DNA of 64,000 nucleotides, from NCBI GenBank assembly GCA_035547915.1, contig DASZTS010000078.1, forward strand, positions 54,564 to 118,563. The letters are read 5' to 3'. Shown here one piece after another: positions 17,139 through 25,247 of the stretch (the stretch's first letter is position 1; each line of letters opens with the position of its first letter). The stretch is from DASSFG01 sp035547915 (GTDB taxonomy: Bacteria; Planctomycetota; Planctomycetia; Pirellulales; JAICIG01). The position numbers and the translations under genes are program-made. Below the pieces are notes generated by a model. That model searched no databases and was not told where the DNA came from. It saw nothing but the letters and a program-made list of their open reading frames with translations.

Positions 17139-18497
17139 TCAATGTAGCTTCTTGCGCAACGTCGCGCGATGAATACCCAGCATGTGGGCCGCGGCGACAC
17201 GATTGTTGTCGGTCCGTTCGAGCACGGCTGAGAGCAGCGTGGGCTCGACGTCGTCCAAGAACTGCTGATAGAGATTGTCGGGAGCCACCGGCATAGCCAG
17301 CCGACTGCGCACCCATTCCTGCACGGCACGATTCAGATCGGGCGCATCGGCGGCCGTGTTGGGAAGCGATGGAAGGTGCTCCGGAAAGATCGTGCCGCCG
17401 CGGGCCAGCAAGGCCGCGTGCTCGACGGCGTTACGCAACTCGCGGACGTTTCCCCGCCACCGCCGCCGCCGCATCTCGTCGATCGCCGCAGCCGAGAACG
17501 TGGCCGGCTGCCCCATGTCGTTGAGACGTCTCAGGAAGAGTTCCGCCAGGAGCGGAATGTCTTCCGGCCGCTCGCGGAGCGGGGGCAGACCGATCTCGAA
17601 CACAGCCAACCGGAAGAAGAGATCCTCGCGGAAACGCCCCGCCTTGATATCGCCACGCAAGTCGCGATGGGTGGCGGCGATCACGCGGAACGATGTGCGC
17701 CGCGGCCGCGTGTCTCCCACCGGCGTCACCTCGTGCTGTTCGAGCACGCGCAGCAGTTTCACTTGCACCGCGAGTGGTATGTCGCCCGCCTCGTCGAAGA
17801 ACACCGTGCCACCGTCAGCCAACTCGAGCAGCCCGCTGCGCGCCTGTTCGGCGCCGGTGAAGGCGCCGCGGGTGTGGCCGAACAGTTCACTCTCGACAAG
17901 CGACGGGTTGAGCGCGGCCAGGTTGATCGGCACGAGCGGTCCGGCCGCGCAGGCCGAGTGGCGATGGATGGCCCGCGCCACCAGTTCCTTTCCCGTGCCG
18001 CTCTCGCCCGTGATCAGCACCGCCGCGCCGGTGTCGGCCACCAGGGCGATGCGCTTGAAGACGTCCTGCATGCCGGGGCTGGCGCCGATCAGCTCTTCCG
18101 GTTCGTTCGGCCCCCGCGGCGCCTGGGCGAGCGGCGCGGCCCGCTGCGCCAGCGCTCGGCTGATGACCGATGCGGCCTGCTCGATGTCGAACGGTTTAGT
18201 GACGTAGTCGAAGGCACCGTTGCGAATCGCCTCGACCGCCGTCGCCAGGTTGCCGAAAGCGGTCATCACCACGATCGGAGCCTGGGGCTGTAGCTTCTTG
18301 AGTTGCCGCATGGCCGAAAGACCGTCGGCGCCCGGCAAGCGAATGTCGAGCAAGATCAGGTCGAACGACTGCCGGTCGGCCAATTCGAGGGCTTCTTCCG
18401 CCGACGAAGCCACCGCGGCCGCGTGTCCTTCGTCGGAGGCCAGCCGGCGCAACGCCCAGCCAATGCTCTCCTCGTCGTCAACTATGAGCAAGTTCAT
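17139..18497 (-). CDS. NtrC-family sigma-54-dependent response regulator
   Basis: The 452-residue product has the three expected domains. Receiver: residues 1-120, phospho-acceptor Asp51 in LILLDIRLPG, Lys101 in TKPF. AAA+ ATPase: about 135-365, Walker A GESGTGKE (164-171), sigma-54 contact motif GAFTGA (211-216), Walker B FFDEAGDI. C-terminal Fis-type helix-turn-helix ending NNRVAAAHMLGIHRATLRKKL. It activates sigma-54 promoters after phosphorylation by the histidine kinase whose gene overlaps its start by 20 bases. The start at 18497 is chosen because the receiver begins at once (MNLLIVDDEE). Confidence 0.96.
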   Translation of the reverse strand: MNLLIVDDEESIGWALRRLASDEGHAAAVASSAEEALELADRQSFDLILLDIRLPGADGLSAMRQLKKLQPQAPIVVMTAFGNLATAVEAIRNGAFDYVTKPFDIEQAASVISRALAQRAAPLAQAPRGPNEPEELIGASPGMQDVFKRIALVADTGAAVLITGESGTGKELVARAIHRHSACAAGPLVPINLAALNPSLVESELFGHTRGAFTGAEQARSGLLELADGGTVFFDEAGDIPLAVQVKLLRVLEQHEVTPVGDTRPRRTSFRVIAATHRDLRGDIKAGRFREDLFFRLAVFEIGLPPLRERPEDIPLLAELFLRRLNDMGQPATFSAAAIDEMRRRRWRGNVRELRNAVEHAALLARGGTIFPEHLPSLPNTAADAPDLNRAVQEWVRSRLAMPVAPDNLYQQFLDDVEPTLLSAVLERTDNNRVAAAHMLGIHRATLRKKLH

Positions 18498-19884
18498 GAG
18501 AAGGACTGCCGACCGTGGACGATTCCCTGCGCGGCAGGGACAGCTCAAAGCATGTCGTTTCGCCCTGCCGCCGATAGACGAGCGTGCCGCCGTGCGACTG
18601 GGCGATCTGTCGGGCCACCGCCAGCCCCAACCCGATACCTTCGGGTTTCATTGTCGTGAAAGGCTCGAACAGCCGCTCGGCGATCGTCGGATCGACGCCG
18701 CGGCCACTGTCGATCACCCGCAGCAGCACGCGGTCGTGCTCCTCGGCCAGTTCGAGCCGAACCCACCCGCCCGGTCCGGCGGCCTCGAGCCCGTTGAACG
18801 CGACGTTCATGAGCAGTTGCCGAATCTGCTCGGAGTCGACCTGCACGCTGCCCCGGCTGGCATCGGCCGGTCGTGTGTCGGCCGACTGCAAGTCGATTCT
18901 TCGATGTGCGCAGGTCGGTTCGATCATCCTCGCGACCTCTTCAACGATCGTCGCGGGATCGCAGGCGCTGGGTCGCGGCGGCCGCGGTTGCCCGGCCGCG
19001 AGGAAGTGTTGCAGGTGCTCTTCCGTCAGCCGCAACTGCCGCAACGCTACCTCCAGGCTTTCGTCGTCGGCATGGCAGCCATGCCGTCGGTGAAGCTGCA
19101 CGGCCATCCGCGCGCCGGTGATGTCGTTGCGCAGATGATGGGCCAGGCCGCCGCTGAGTTGCCCCAGCAAGGCCAGCCGCTCTGCGCGGCGGATCGCCCG
19201 CTGCATCTCGGCCAGTTGTAGAGCCAGCGAATTGACGCCCTCGGCCAGATCGCGTAACTCGTCGTTGCGCTCGGGGAGCGGCACGGTATGAAAATTCCCG
19301 TCGGCCAGGTTGGCCACCTGGCCGCGCAGGCGAGCGATCGGCCGGCCCAATCGGGCGGCGATCACGCCGGCGACGGCGACGAATGCCAACAGCGTGGCGC
19401 CGCCCAGTGCCAGGGGAGGCAGAGCGGCCTCGCGCCGCGCCGCCTGCCAATCCCGTTCGGGATAGAGGATGCTCAGCAACAGGGATCGCGGTTGCGAGCC
19501 GCGGGGAGCCAGTTCCAGCGACGACGCGAAGAATCCGTCACCGTCGATGTTCACGAGTCGCCCCAGGTCGAGAGCCTGCCAGCGGTCGACAGCCGGAATC
19601 GATGGAGGCGACGGCGCGCCCGCGCTGCGGGCTACTACCTTGCCGACGGAGTCGGTCAGGATCAAGTCGGCGCCGCTCAGGCCATGGACCTGCTGGAGCA
19701 CAGCGTCCGTCAGCGGAAAACTCTTGTCAGATAACGTGCGGCCCAGGTTGCGCACCTGTTCGTCGATCTGCCGCTCGGCCCGCCGGGCCGCCAAGTAGGC
19801 GCTCAGCAGGCTGACGGAAAGCACGCCGGCCAACATCGCCAGCGCAAACGGCAGAAGGATTTGATAACGAATCGGCCAGCGCAT
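18478..19884 (-). CDS. Membrane sensor histidine kinase (NtrB-like partner)
   Basis: The 468-residue product has a transmembrane helix at residues 10-33, an extracytoplasmic sensor of about 120 residues, a second helix near 155-177, a HAMP-like linker (RPIARLRGQVANLADGNF), a dimerisation helix with GGLAHHLRNDITG (phospho-acceptor probably His249), and an HATPase domain (MNVAFNGLEAAGPGG N-box, DSGRGVDP and GIGLGLAVARQ G-boxes). It overlaps the downstream response regulator gene, so the two form one operon. The signal is unknown. The ATG at 19884 is used because the first transmembrane helix follows directly; upstream in-frame codons are not protein-like. Confidence 0.94.
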   Translation of the reverse strand: MRWPIRYQILLPFALAMLAGVLSVSLLSAYLAARRAERQIDEQVRNLGRTLSDKSFPLTDAVLQQVHGLSGADLILTDSVGKVVARSAGAPSPPSIPAVDRWQALDLGRLVNIDGDGFFASSLELAPRGSQPRSLLLSILYPERDWQAARREAALPPLALGGATLLAFVAVAGVIAARLGRPIARLRGQVANLADGNFHTVPLPERNDELRDLAEGVNSLALQLAEMQRAIRRAERLALLGQLSGGLAHHLRNDITGARMAVQLHRRHGCHADDESLEVALRQLRLTEEHLQHFLAAGQPRPPRPSACDPATIVEEVARMIEPTCAHRRIDLQSADTRPADASRGSVQVDSEQIRQLLMNVAFNGLEAAGPGGWVRLELAEEHDRVLLRVIDSGRGVDPTIAERLFEPFTTMKPEGIGLGLAVARQIAQSHGGTLVYRRQGETTCFELSLPRRESSTVGSPSHELAHS

Positions 19885-19940
19885 AGATATATTGCCATGA
19901 TAGGTGGGCGGGTGGACAGCTTCAAGGAAGCGACCGGCAG

Positions 19941-20294
19941 CTACCGGCCGCGCGGCTCGGCAGGCTGCTCCAAGATACGCCGCACCTCGCCGGCCATCCG
20001 GCCGCTGAGGATCATGCCCCACATCTTGAAGTCGGCGAGCAGCGACCAAAGCGGATAACGAAATGTCGCCGGCCGGTTCCGCTCGATGCAAAGATGGCTG
20101 ATCCAGGCGAACGCGTAACCGCACAAGGGCACGGCCAATAGGCCCCACCACCAGCCCGCGGCCACCGAACCGACCATCAGCGCCAGCGCCAGGGTCGTGC
20201 CGAGGAAATGCCAGGCCCGTGTCGCACGCTGGCGATGTTCGCCGACGTAATAGGGCCAGAAATCACGGAACGATTTGATCGGCTCGGCTGGCAT
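19941..20294 (-). CDS. DUF962/Mpo1-like membrane protein
   Basis: A 117-residue protein with the DUF962 pattern: FRDFWPYYVGEHRQRATRAWHFLGT, two hydrophobic helices (LALALMVGSVAAGWWWGLLAVPLC and the next) and AWISHLCIERNRPATFRYPLWSLLADF with the conserved His and Asn-Arg-Pro-Ala. The yeast relative Mpo1 is an iron-dependent dioxygenase in alpha-oxidation of 2-hydroxy fatty acids; bacterial members are mostly unstudied, so that activity is only a possibility. It lies about 55 bases upstream of the histidine kinase start on the same strand. Confidence 0.88.
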   Translation of the reverse strand: MPAEPIKSFRDFWPYYVGEHRQRATRAWHFLGTTLALALMVGSVAAGWWWGLLAVPLCGYAFAWISHLCIERNRPATFRYPLWSLLADFKMWGMILSGRMAGEVRRILEQPAEPRGR

Positions 20295-20484
20295 GGCAGT
20301 GAGCCCATTCTAGGTGACCGGCCGCGCAACCGGAACGGGTGCCGACGAGCGCGGTCGACTGACCTATGGCATTCGCCCCAAGGAAGGGTATGCTTTGTGA
20401 CCGAAGGATGCGTGTTTTGAACGGTGTCAGGACGAGGCTGGTCTGGCGTTTCGCGGGAAGGCCGCGGCTTCCAGAGAAGATATC

Positions 20485-21612
20485 ATGACAGAAGTGGTGG
20501 TGCAGCCTGTAGAAAGTCGACGAGACGAGCGCCGGTTCGTTCGCTTCCCTTTCGAGCTCTATCGCGACGACCCCAACTGGATGCCGCCCCTGCTTGGCAA
20601 CCAGCGTGAGCTGCTGAATTACAAACGCCATCCCTTCTACGACAACGCCGAGTGCCAGACCTTCCTGGCCCACCGCGACGGACAGCTCTGTGGCCGGATC
20701 GCCGCCATCGTCAACCGGGCGCACAACGAGTTTCACAAGGAGCGGCGCGGGTTCTTTGGTTTCTTCGAATCGGTCGACGACGAGCAAGTGGCCCGCGCTC
20801 TGTTCGACACCGCCGCGGCTTGGCTCAAGTCGCGCGGCATGCAGACGCTGCGCGGTCCCGCCAACCCGTCGATGAACTACGAATGCGGCCTGCTGATCGA
20901 AGGCTTCGATAGTCCCCCGACGTTCATGATGACCTACAACCCGCCCTATTATCCGAGACTGATCGAGGGGTATGGGTTCGTCAAAGGGCACGACCTGCTG
21001 GCCTACCAGGGCGAGCGAGGCGACCTGCCGAACGTCGCCCAGCGGCTCGATCGGTTGGCCGATCAGGCCCAGGCCCGCTGCAACGCCCACATCCGCCATA
21101 CCACGCGCAAGACCTTCAAGGCCGACGTCGAGGCGTTTGTCGATCTCTATAATCGCACGCTCACGGTCAACTGGGGCTTCGTGCCTCTGCCGCCGGGCGA
21201 GATGCGCAAGCTGGCCGCCTCGTTGGAGCATCTCATCGTTCCCGAGATGGCCGTGATGGCCGACGTCGACGGCGTGGCGGTGGGAGCCATCATCGGTCTG
21301 CCCGACTACAACCCGCGCATCAAGGAGATCGGCGGCAAGCTCTTCCCCTTCGGTGTGTTCCGCCTGCTCAGCCGCAAGAGAGACATCAAGCGGATCCGGA
21401 TTCTGAGCATCAACGTTGTGCCCGAATTCCAGCGCTGGGGCTTGGGCCTGGTGCTCATGAAATCGCTGGCACCGAAGGGCCTTGAACTGGGCTTCGAGGA
21501 AGCCGAGTTCTCGTGGATCTCCGAGGACAACGACCTGGCGCGCCTCGGGCTCGAAAAAGGGGGCGCCAAGATCTACAAGAAGTATCGTATGTACGATCTT
21601 CAGCAGATCTGA
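20485..21612 (+). CDS. GNAT-like acyltransferase family protein
   Basis: The 375-residue product begins RFVRFPFELYRDDPNWMPPL, followed by HPFYDNAECQTFLAHRDGQLCGRIAAIVNR; this is the pattern of a bacterial family of N-acetyltransferase-like proteins with two GNAT folds. The C-terminal half contains IRILSINVVPEFQRWGLGLVLM, resembling the acetyl-CoA-binding beta4/alpha3 element (R/Q-x-x-G-x-G/A). The acceptor substrate is unknown. AGAGAAG precedes the ATG. It stands alone on the plus strand between two minus-strand genes. Confidence 0.75.
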   Translation: MTEVVVQPVESRRDERRFVRFPFELYRDDPNWMPPLLGNQRELLNYKRHPFYDNAECQTFLAHRDGQLCGRIAAIVNRAHNEFHKERRGFFGFFESVDDEQVARALFDTAAAWLKSRGMQTLRGPANPSMNYECGLLIEGFDSPPTFMMTYNPPYYPRLIEGYGFVKGHDLLAYQGERGDLPNVAQRLDRLADQAQARCNAHIRHTTRKTFKADVEAFVDLYNRTLTVNWGFVPLPPGEMRKLAASLEHLIVPEMAVMADVDGVAVGAIIGLPDYNPRIKEIGGKLFPFGVFRLLSRKRDIKRIRILSINVVPEFQRWGLGLVLMKSLAPKGLELGFEEAEFSWISEDNDLARLGLEKGGAKIYKKYRMYDLQQI

Positions 21613-21659
21613 CGGCCCCGGTGATTTTCGCCCCTGCTGCGGGCAATCGACGGCCTGTT

Positions 21660-23120
21660 CTATTCCCGCGACCAGACTCCATTGCGGTTGCGTATCCGCA
21701 TGCTGTCGCTGATCGGTTCGCTGCCAACCGGCTTGTTGTCGACAACCGGTTCGCCGTCGGCAACCAGTTCGCCGTCGCTGACCGGCTTGCTGTCCGTAAC
21801 CGACGTGCTTTTGTCCGATGCGGCCGTCTTGGCGCCCCGCTGCGCAGGTAGCGGCTGGAGTTGAGCCAGGCGCTCGATCGCGTCTTGCTTAAACTGCCCG
21901 CCCTGCGGCGTCGACTTGACGAGCCGGAGCAAGGCGGTGGCTTCGCGCGTTCTGCCCTGTTCGATCAGCTTGTCTGCCTTGGCCAAGCGGGCCTCGTTCA
22001 CGGCGCTCCATAATTGTTTCGCCACTTTGCTCGGATCGGCCTGCGGCGACATGGCGGCGATCTGTGTGCCGTCGCTCTTGAACAGCAACATCGTCGGTGT
22101 TGCGCGATCGGCCATGTCCATGTCGGGCAACTTGACCAAGCTCGTCAGCGCCGGCAGCTCGTCGATCGGCAGGACTACGAGCACGCAGGCATGCACCGGT
22201 TGTGCCGTGGGAGGGCTGTTCAAGCCGACCAGGAGAGCGGCGGTCGGCTTGTCCCATTCGCCCGGCTTGGGCTGTGCCTTGCTGAGCACGAGCAGGACCG
22301 GCAGACCCTTATCCTTGGCTTGCTGAAATCCGGTGGCGGCCAGGGTGACAACGCTGCGGTCGACACTGGCCTTCTGTCCGGCCAATTCTTCGAACACCTC
22401 CTGTTGAATCATGGTCAGCGGGGCGAGGGGATGCTGGGCCAGCAGCTTGTGCGTGCGATCGTTGGCCAACATGAAGTGCGCCTGCGCGATATACGGCGCC
22501 TGCGCCAGCGCGTGCTTGCGGCCCATTCCGGCCGCATTCTTATACGTTTCGACCGCCCATTCGGCCTCGGCTAGCAGCTTATCGGCATTGACCGGCCCGA
22601 CCACGGCATTCACCACGAGGCCGTCCGGCGTAAGAAAATAGCTCACGACATTGCCGCCGTTCTTCTGTACCTGTCCGTTTACCTTGGTCACCTGGAAGTC
22701 GCCGAGCTGTTGATAGCAGGCGGTGAAATGCTGGTCGAGGTACTGGCCGACTCGCTGGTCCGACAGGGCGCCCGCCCTGTATGCTTGGGCGTTGTTTCAC
22801 GTGAATTCCTGGCGCGCGAAATTGCCCGACACCTGGATCTCGAACACGAGCTTCTTTTCCTTACCAGCCGCCCGCCAAGCCTCGTCGGGCGATGGCATCC
22901 AGGTCACCGCCGTGCCCAGCTTGGGATCGGCTGGGTCGGTCTTAGCGCCGCCGGCAGGCGCCGAGCACTCGTCTTTGGTGCAGACGGTGCTCTGCGACGT
23001 CGCCGTAGCCAGGCGCGACGTCCGCTTGCCGGCTTGGGCAGATAGCGGGGCCAGCAGCGGCGCCCCCATGGCGGCCGCGAACAAGAGCCTGCCGATCGTC
23101 TTCCAAGTGAGTACTCTCAT
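21660..23120 (-). CDS. Secreted thioredoxin-like protein with one in-frame TGA (codon 108)
   Basis: Reading from the ATG at 23120 gives a signal peptide (IGRLLFAAAMGAPLLAPLSAQA), then a thioredoxin-fold start (WMPSPDEAWRAAGKEKKLVFE, IQVSGNFARQEFT) up to a TGA at 22797-22799. The same frame continues without any other stop to 21660: NNAQAYRAGALSDQRVGQYL, NGGNVVSYFLTPDGLVV, and a tail of SDGELVADGEPVVDN-type repeats. Both sides belong to one protein (486 codons), so the TGA is either a nonsense mutation, a sequence error, or read as selenocysteine. A strong 7-bp hairpin lies 17 bases after it. GGAAGG precedes the ATG. In related thioredoxin-like proteins a redox residue is plausible at this position, but I could not check this. 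Confidence 0.75.
22763..22780 (-). promoter_or_regulatory. SECIS-like hairpin after in-frame TGA
   Basis: On the coding strand ACAGGGC-GGGC-GCCCTGT forms a perfect 7-bp stem with a GGGC tetraloop. The loop starts 24 bases after the TGA and has G at its first two positions, within the usual limits for bacterial selenocysteine insertion elements. It lacks a clear bulged U. It could be chance in GC-rich DNA. Confidence 0.4.
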
Positions 23121-23436
23121 ACCCTTCCGTCCTTCCCTTGTTGCGCCTACGGGTAACGTCGGCATCCCCATGAGCAAAGTTCGATCCACCGGTCATTGAC
23201 CTGTGTTGAAGGTCTGGCTGTAACGCGTTGTACGATATCAGGTTGCGAGAAATCGCCAAATCGAGAACTAGGAGGATCTCCGGACACGACGAACCGTCAG
23301 GTGTCGTCAGTTTGATCGCGCGTCGGTTTTTGACGACGACAGGTCGTGCTCATCGGTTTTGCTAACCGCCTTGGTGGAGAGATAGAATCGCCGGGCATTC
23401 GGAGGGGCGCTTGACCCGAGATTCAGAGCCGATGCG
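23121..23436. other. Divergent intergenic region
   Basis: Holds the promoters of the thioredoxin-like gene and of the membrane protein starting at 23437. No clear sigma-70 boxes or operator were found. Confidence 0.4.
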
Positions 23437-24246
23437 ATGAAACCGTTCTGGTGGGTTCTTGGCACACTCGTCGTCATCGTGACCCTTCTTATTATTCGGC
23501 AATGGCGGCGCTTGAGCCTTGGGAAGCGACTCCGATTCGAGGTTGGAAGTTTGTACTACGCTGGGTTGGTTACGGCGGACGAGGCCGAGCGGGCGGGGCG
23601 GTATCTCAGGGATCGGGGGTACTTCCAGCCGAAGTTGACTATGGTGCGCCTGTTTCGCGACGGGACGACCTATCAGCTTCAACTGCTCTCTCCGGTGAAC
23701 GGGACGACCGAAACACAAAGCCTGGCCTGCGAGATTCTGGCGGCTGGTTTGGCAGACGAGGTATTGCCGGGGGCGAACGTCGAAGTGCAGGTCTGCGACT
23801 GGGACCTCCGGCCCATCTTGACGATCCCGCATCGGGGGCGTCTGGGGTGCCGCATGAGAATGAACGCAGCCTGCCTCTTTTACACGGATGGCGTCACCGA
23901 GGACGTGGCTAATTCGGTTGCGTTGTTCTTGGCCCACATGGGTATCTTCAACGATTCGGCAAAGGTGGCACAGCTCGATCGTACTGACGAGGGTTTCGAA
24001 ATGCGGCTGGCGGTCGAGGTGGATCCGCTCACGCCCGAGATGATCGAGGGTCAGCGTCGGATGGCGTACGACCTCACGCACAAGGTGCTCGGCGGCAAGC
24101 CCGTCGAGGTTCGCTACTGTCATGGCCTGGCCGGCACGATGCGAGTCGACCGCGCGGACCCGGAAGCCGCACCGCCGCGCGGTCAGATGTATGCCAGCAA
24201 GGTCTTCGTCCGCCGCGGCGACGCGGATTCACCGGCCCCCACGTAA
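23437..24246 (+). CDS. Membrane-anchored protein with duplicated domain
   Basis: The 269-residue product has one N-terminal transmembrane helix (FWWVLGTLVVIVTLLII) and then two copies of a similar unit: LYYAGLVTADEAERAGRYLRDRGYF at about residue 40 and LFYTDGVTEDVANSVALFLAHMGIF at about 150, each followed by beta strands. The unit is not one I can name. The C-terminus is presumably outside or inside the membrane depending on orientation (basic residues follow the helix, so the body is probably cytoplasmic). No operon partner. Function unknown. Confidence 0.7.
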   Translation: MKPFWWVLGTLVVIVTLLIIRQWRRLSLGKRLRFEVGSLYYAGLVTADEAERAGRYLRDRGYFQPKLTMVRLFRDGTTYQLQLLSPVNGTTETQSLACEILAAGLADEVLPGANVEVQVCDWDLRPILTIPHRGRLGCRMRMNAACLFYTDGVTEDVANSVALFLAHMGIFNDSAKVAQLDRTDEGFEMRLAVEVDPLTPEMIEGQRRMAYDLTHKVLGGKPVEVRYCHGLAGTMRVDRADPEAAPPRGQMYASKVFVRRGDADSPAPT

Positions 24247-24515
24247 TGAATCTAAGTGTACCCGGCGCCAATCGCGACGTCGTCCAGGCGCTCGTAGACA
24301 CCGTGCACCAAAACACGTGCCCGGCACAACTGCTTCCCGATCAAACAGCGGGCAGTCCACGGCGGAGGCCCGGTTCAAAGCGACTTGGAACTCGGTTCAT
24401 CCGAAGTTGCGCGGCGATGCCGGGATTGGCGCTGCGCGCGTCCCAACTACAATCGTAGCTGGCAATTGCCCGTCGACACACCAACGACTGGCGCATTTGC
24501 GTCACAGGTAACGCA

Positions 24516-25076
24516 ATGCATACAACTCCTGCCAGTTTGTTGCTCCGCTTGAAGCAACCGAAACCGGAAGTTGCTTGGCAACGGTTCGTCGATCTCTACA
24601 CACCGCTGCTCTTTTATTGGGCGCGGCAGACGGGCCTGCAGTCGCCCGACGACGCCGATCTGGTGCAGGATGTCTTCGCCGTGCTGGTAGAGAAACTGCC
24701 GGAATTCAACTACGACGGCCAACGGAGTTTTCGTGGCTGGATGCGGACTATCATGCTCAATCGTTGGCGCGACCAGCGGCGGCGGCTGGCAATTGTCCGC
24801 ACCCAACACGAGCCCGAGGCGCTGGCCGGCATGCCCGACGCCGCCGAAGAAGCCTTCTGGGAACAAGAACACCGCCAACACCTCGTGGCGCGGGCCTTGG
24901 AACTCATGAAAACGGACTTCGAGGAAAAGACGTGGCGGGCATGCTGGGAGTGCGTGGTGGCCGAGCGGCCGGTGGCCGAGGTCGCCGCCGACCTGGGCCT
25001 GACATCCAACGCCATCTATGTGGCCAAATACCGGGTATTGCGCCACTTGCGGCGAGAATTGGAAGGGCTGATTTAG
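24516..25076 (+). CDS. ECF-type RNA polymerase sigma factor
   Basis: A 186-residue protein with region 2 (RFVDLYTPLLFYWARQTGL, DADLVQDVFAVLVEKL) and region 4 (RPVAEVAADLGLTSNAIYVAKYRVLRHLR). It belongs to the planctomycete sigma factors that neighbour Ser/Thr kinases. The next gene, 171 bases downstream on the same strand, encodes a kinase whose N-terminus carries a zinc-finger of the anti-sigma type, so the pair probably forms one signalling unit. The only ribosome-binding candidate before the ATG is a weak AGG. Confidence 0.9.
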   Translation: MHTTPASLLLRLKQPKPEVAWQRFVDLYTPLLFYWARQTGLQSPDDADLVQDVFAVLVEKLPEFNYDGQRSFRGWMRTIMLNRWRDQRRRLAIVRTQHEPEALAGMPDAAEEAFWEQEHRQHLVARALELMKTDFEEKTWRACWECVVAERPVAEVAADLGLTSNAIYVAKYRVLRHLRRELEGLI

Positions 25077-25247
25077 GTAGGTGGGAGACGGTAGACGGGG
25101 AAGAAGTTACGAACGAAGAGGCTTCCGGGTCTACGGTCTTGCGTCTATGCGCTTCCCCCGTTGAACACCAGCGGTCTACCGATTTCTGAAAGATCCTACT
25201 TGCTCCTTCGTAGTCTAACGAGGTTTTGACGTCCGACGGAGCGTGTG

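Noticed and set aside
25195..25212. Third BlaI-type operator (TAC...TTCGTA) before the beta-helix kinase
   Set aside because: Only one half matches; the other arm (TACTTG) does not pair with it.
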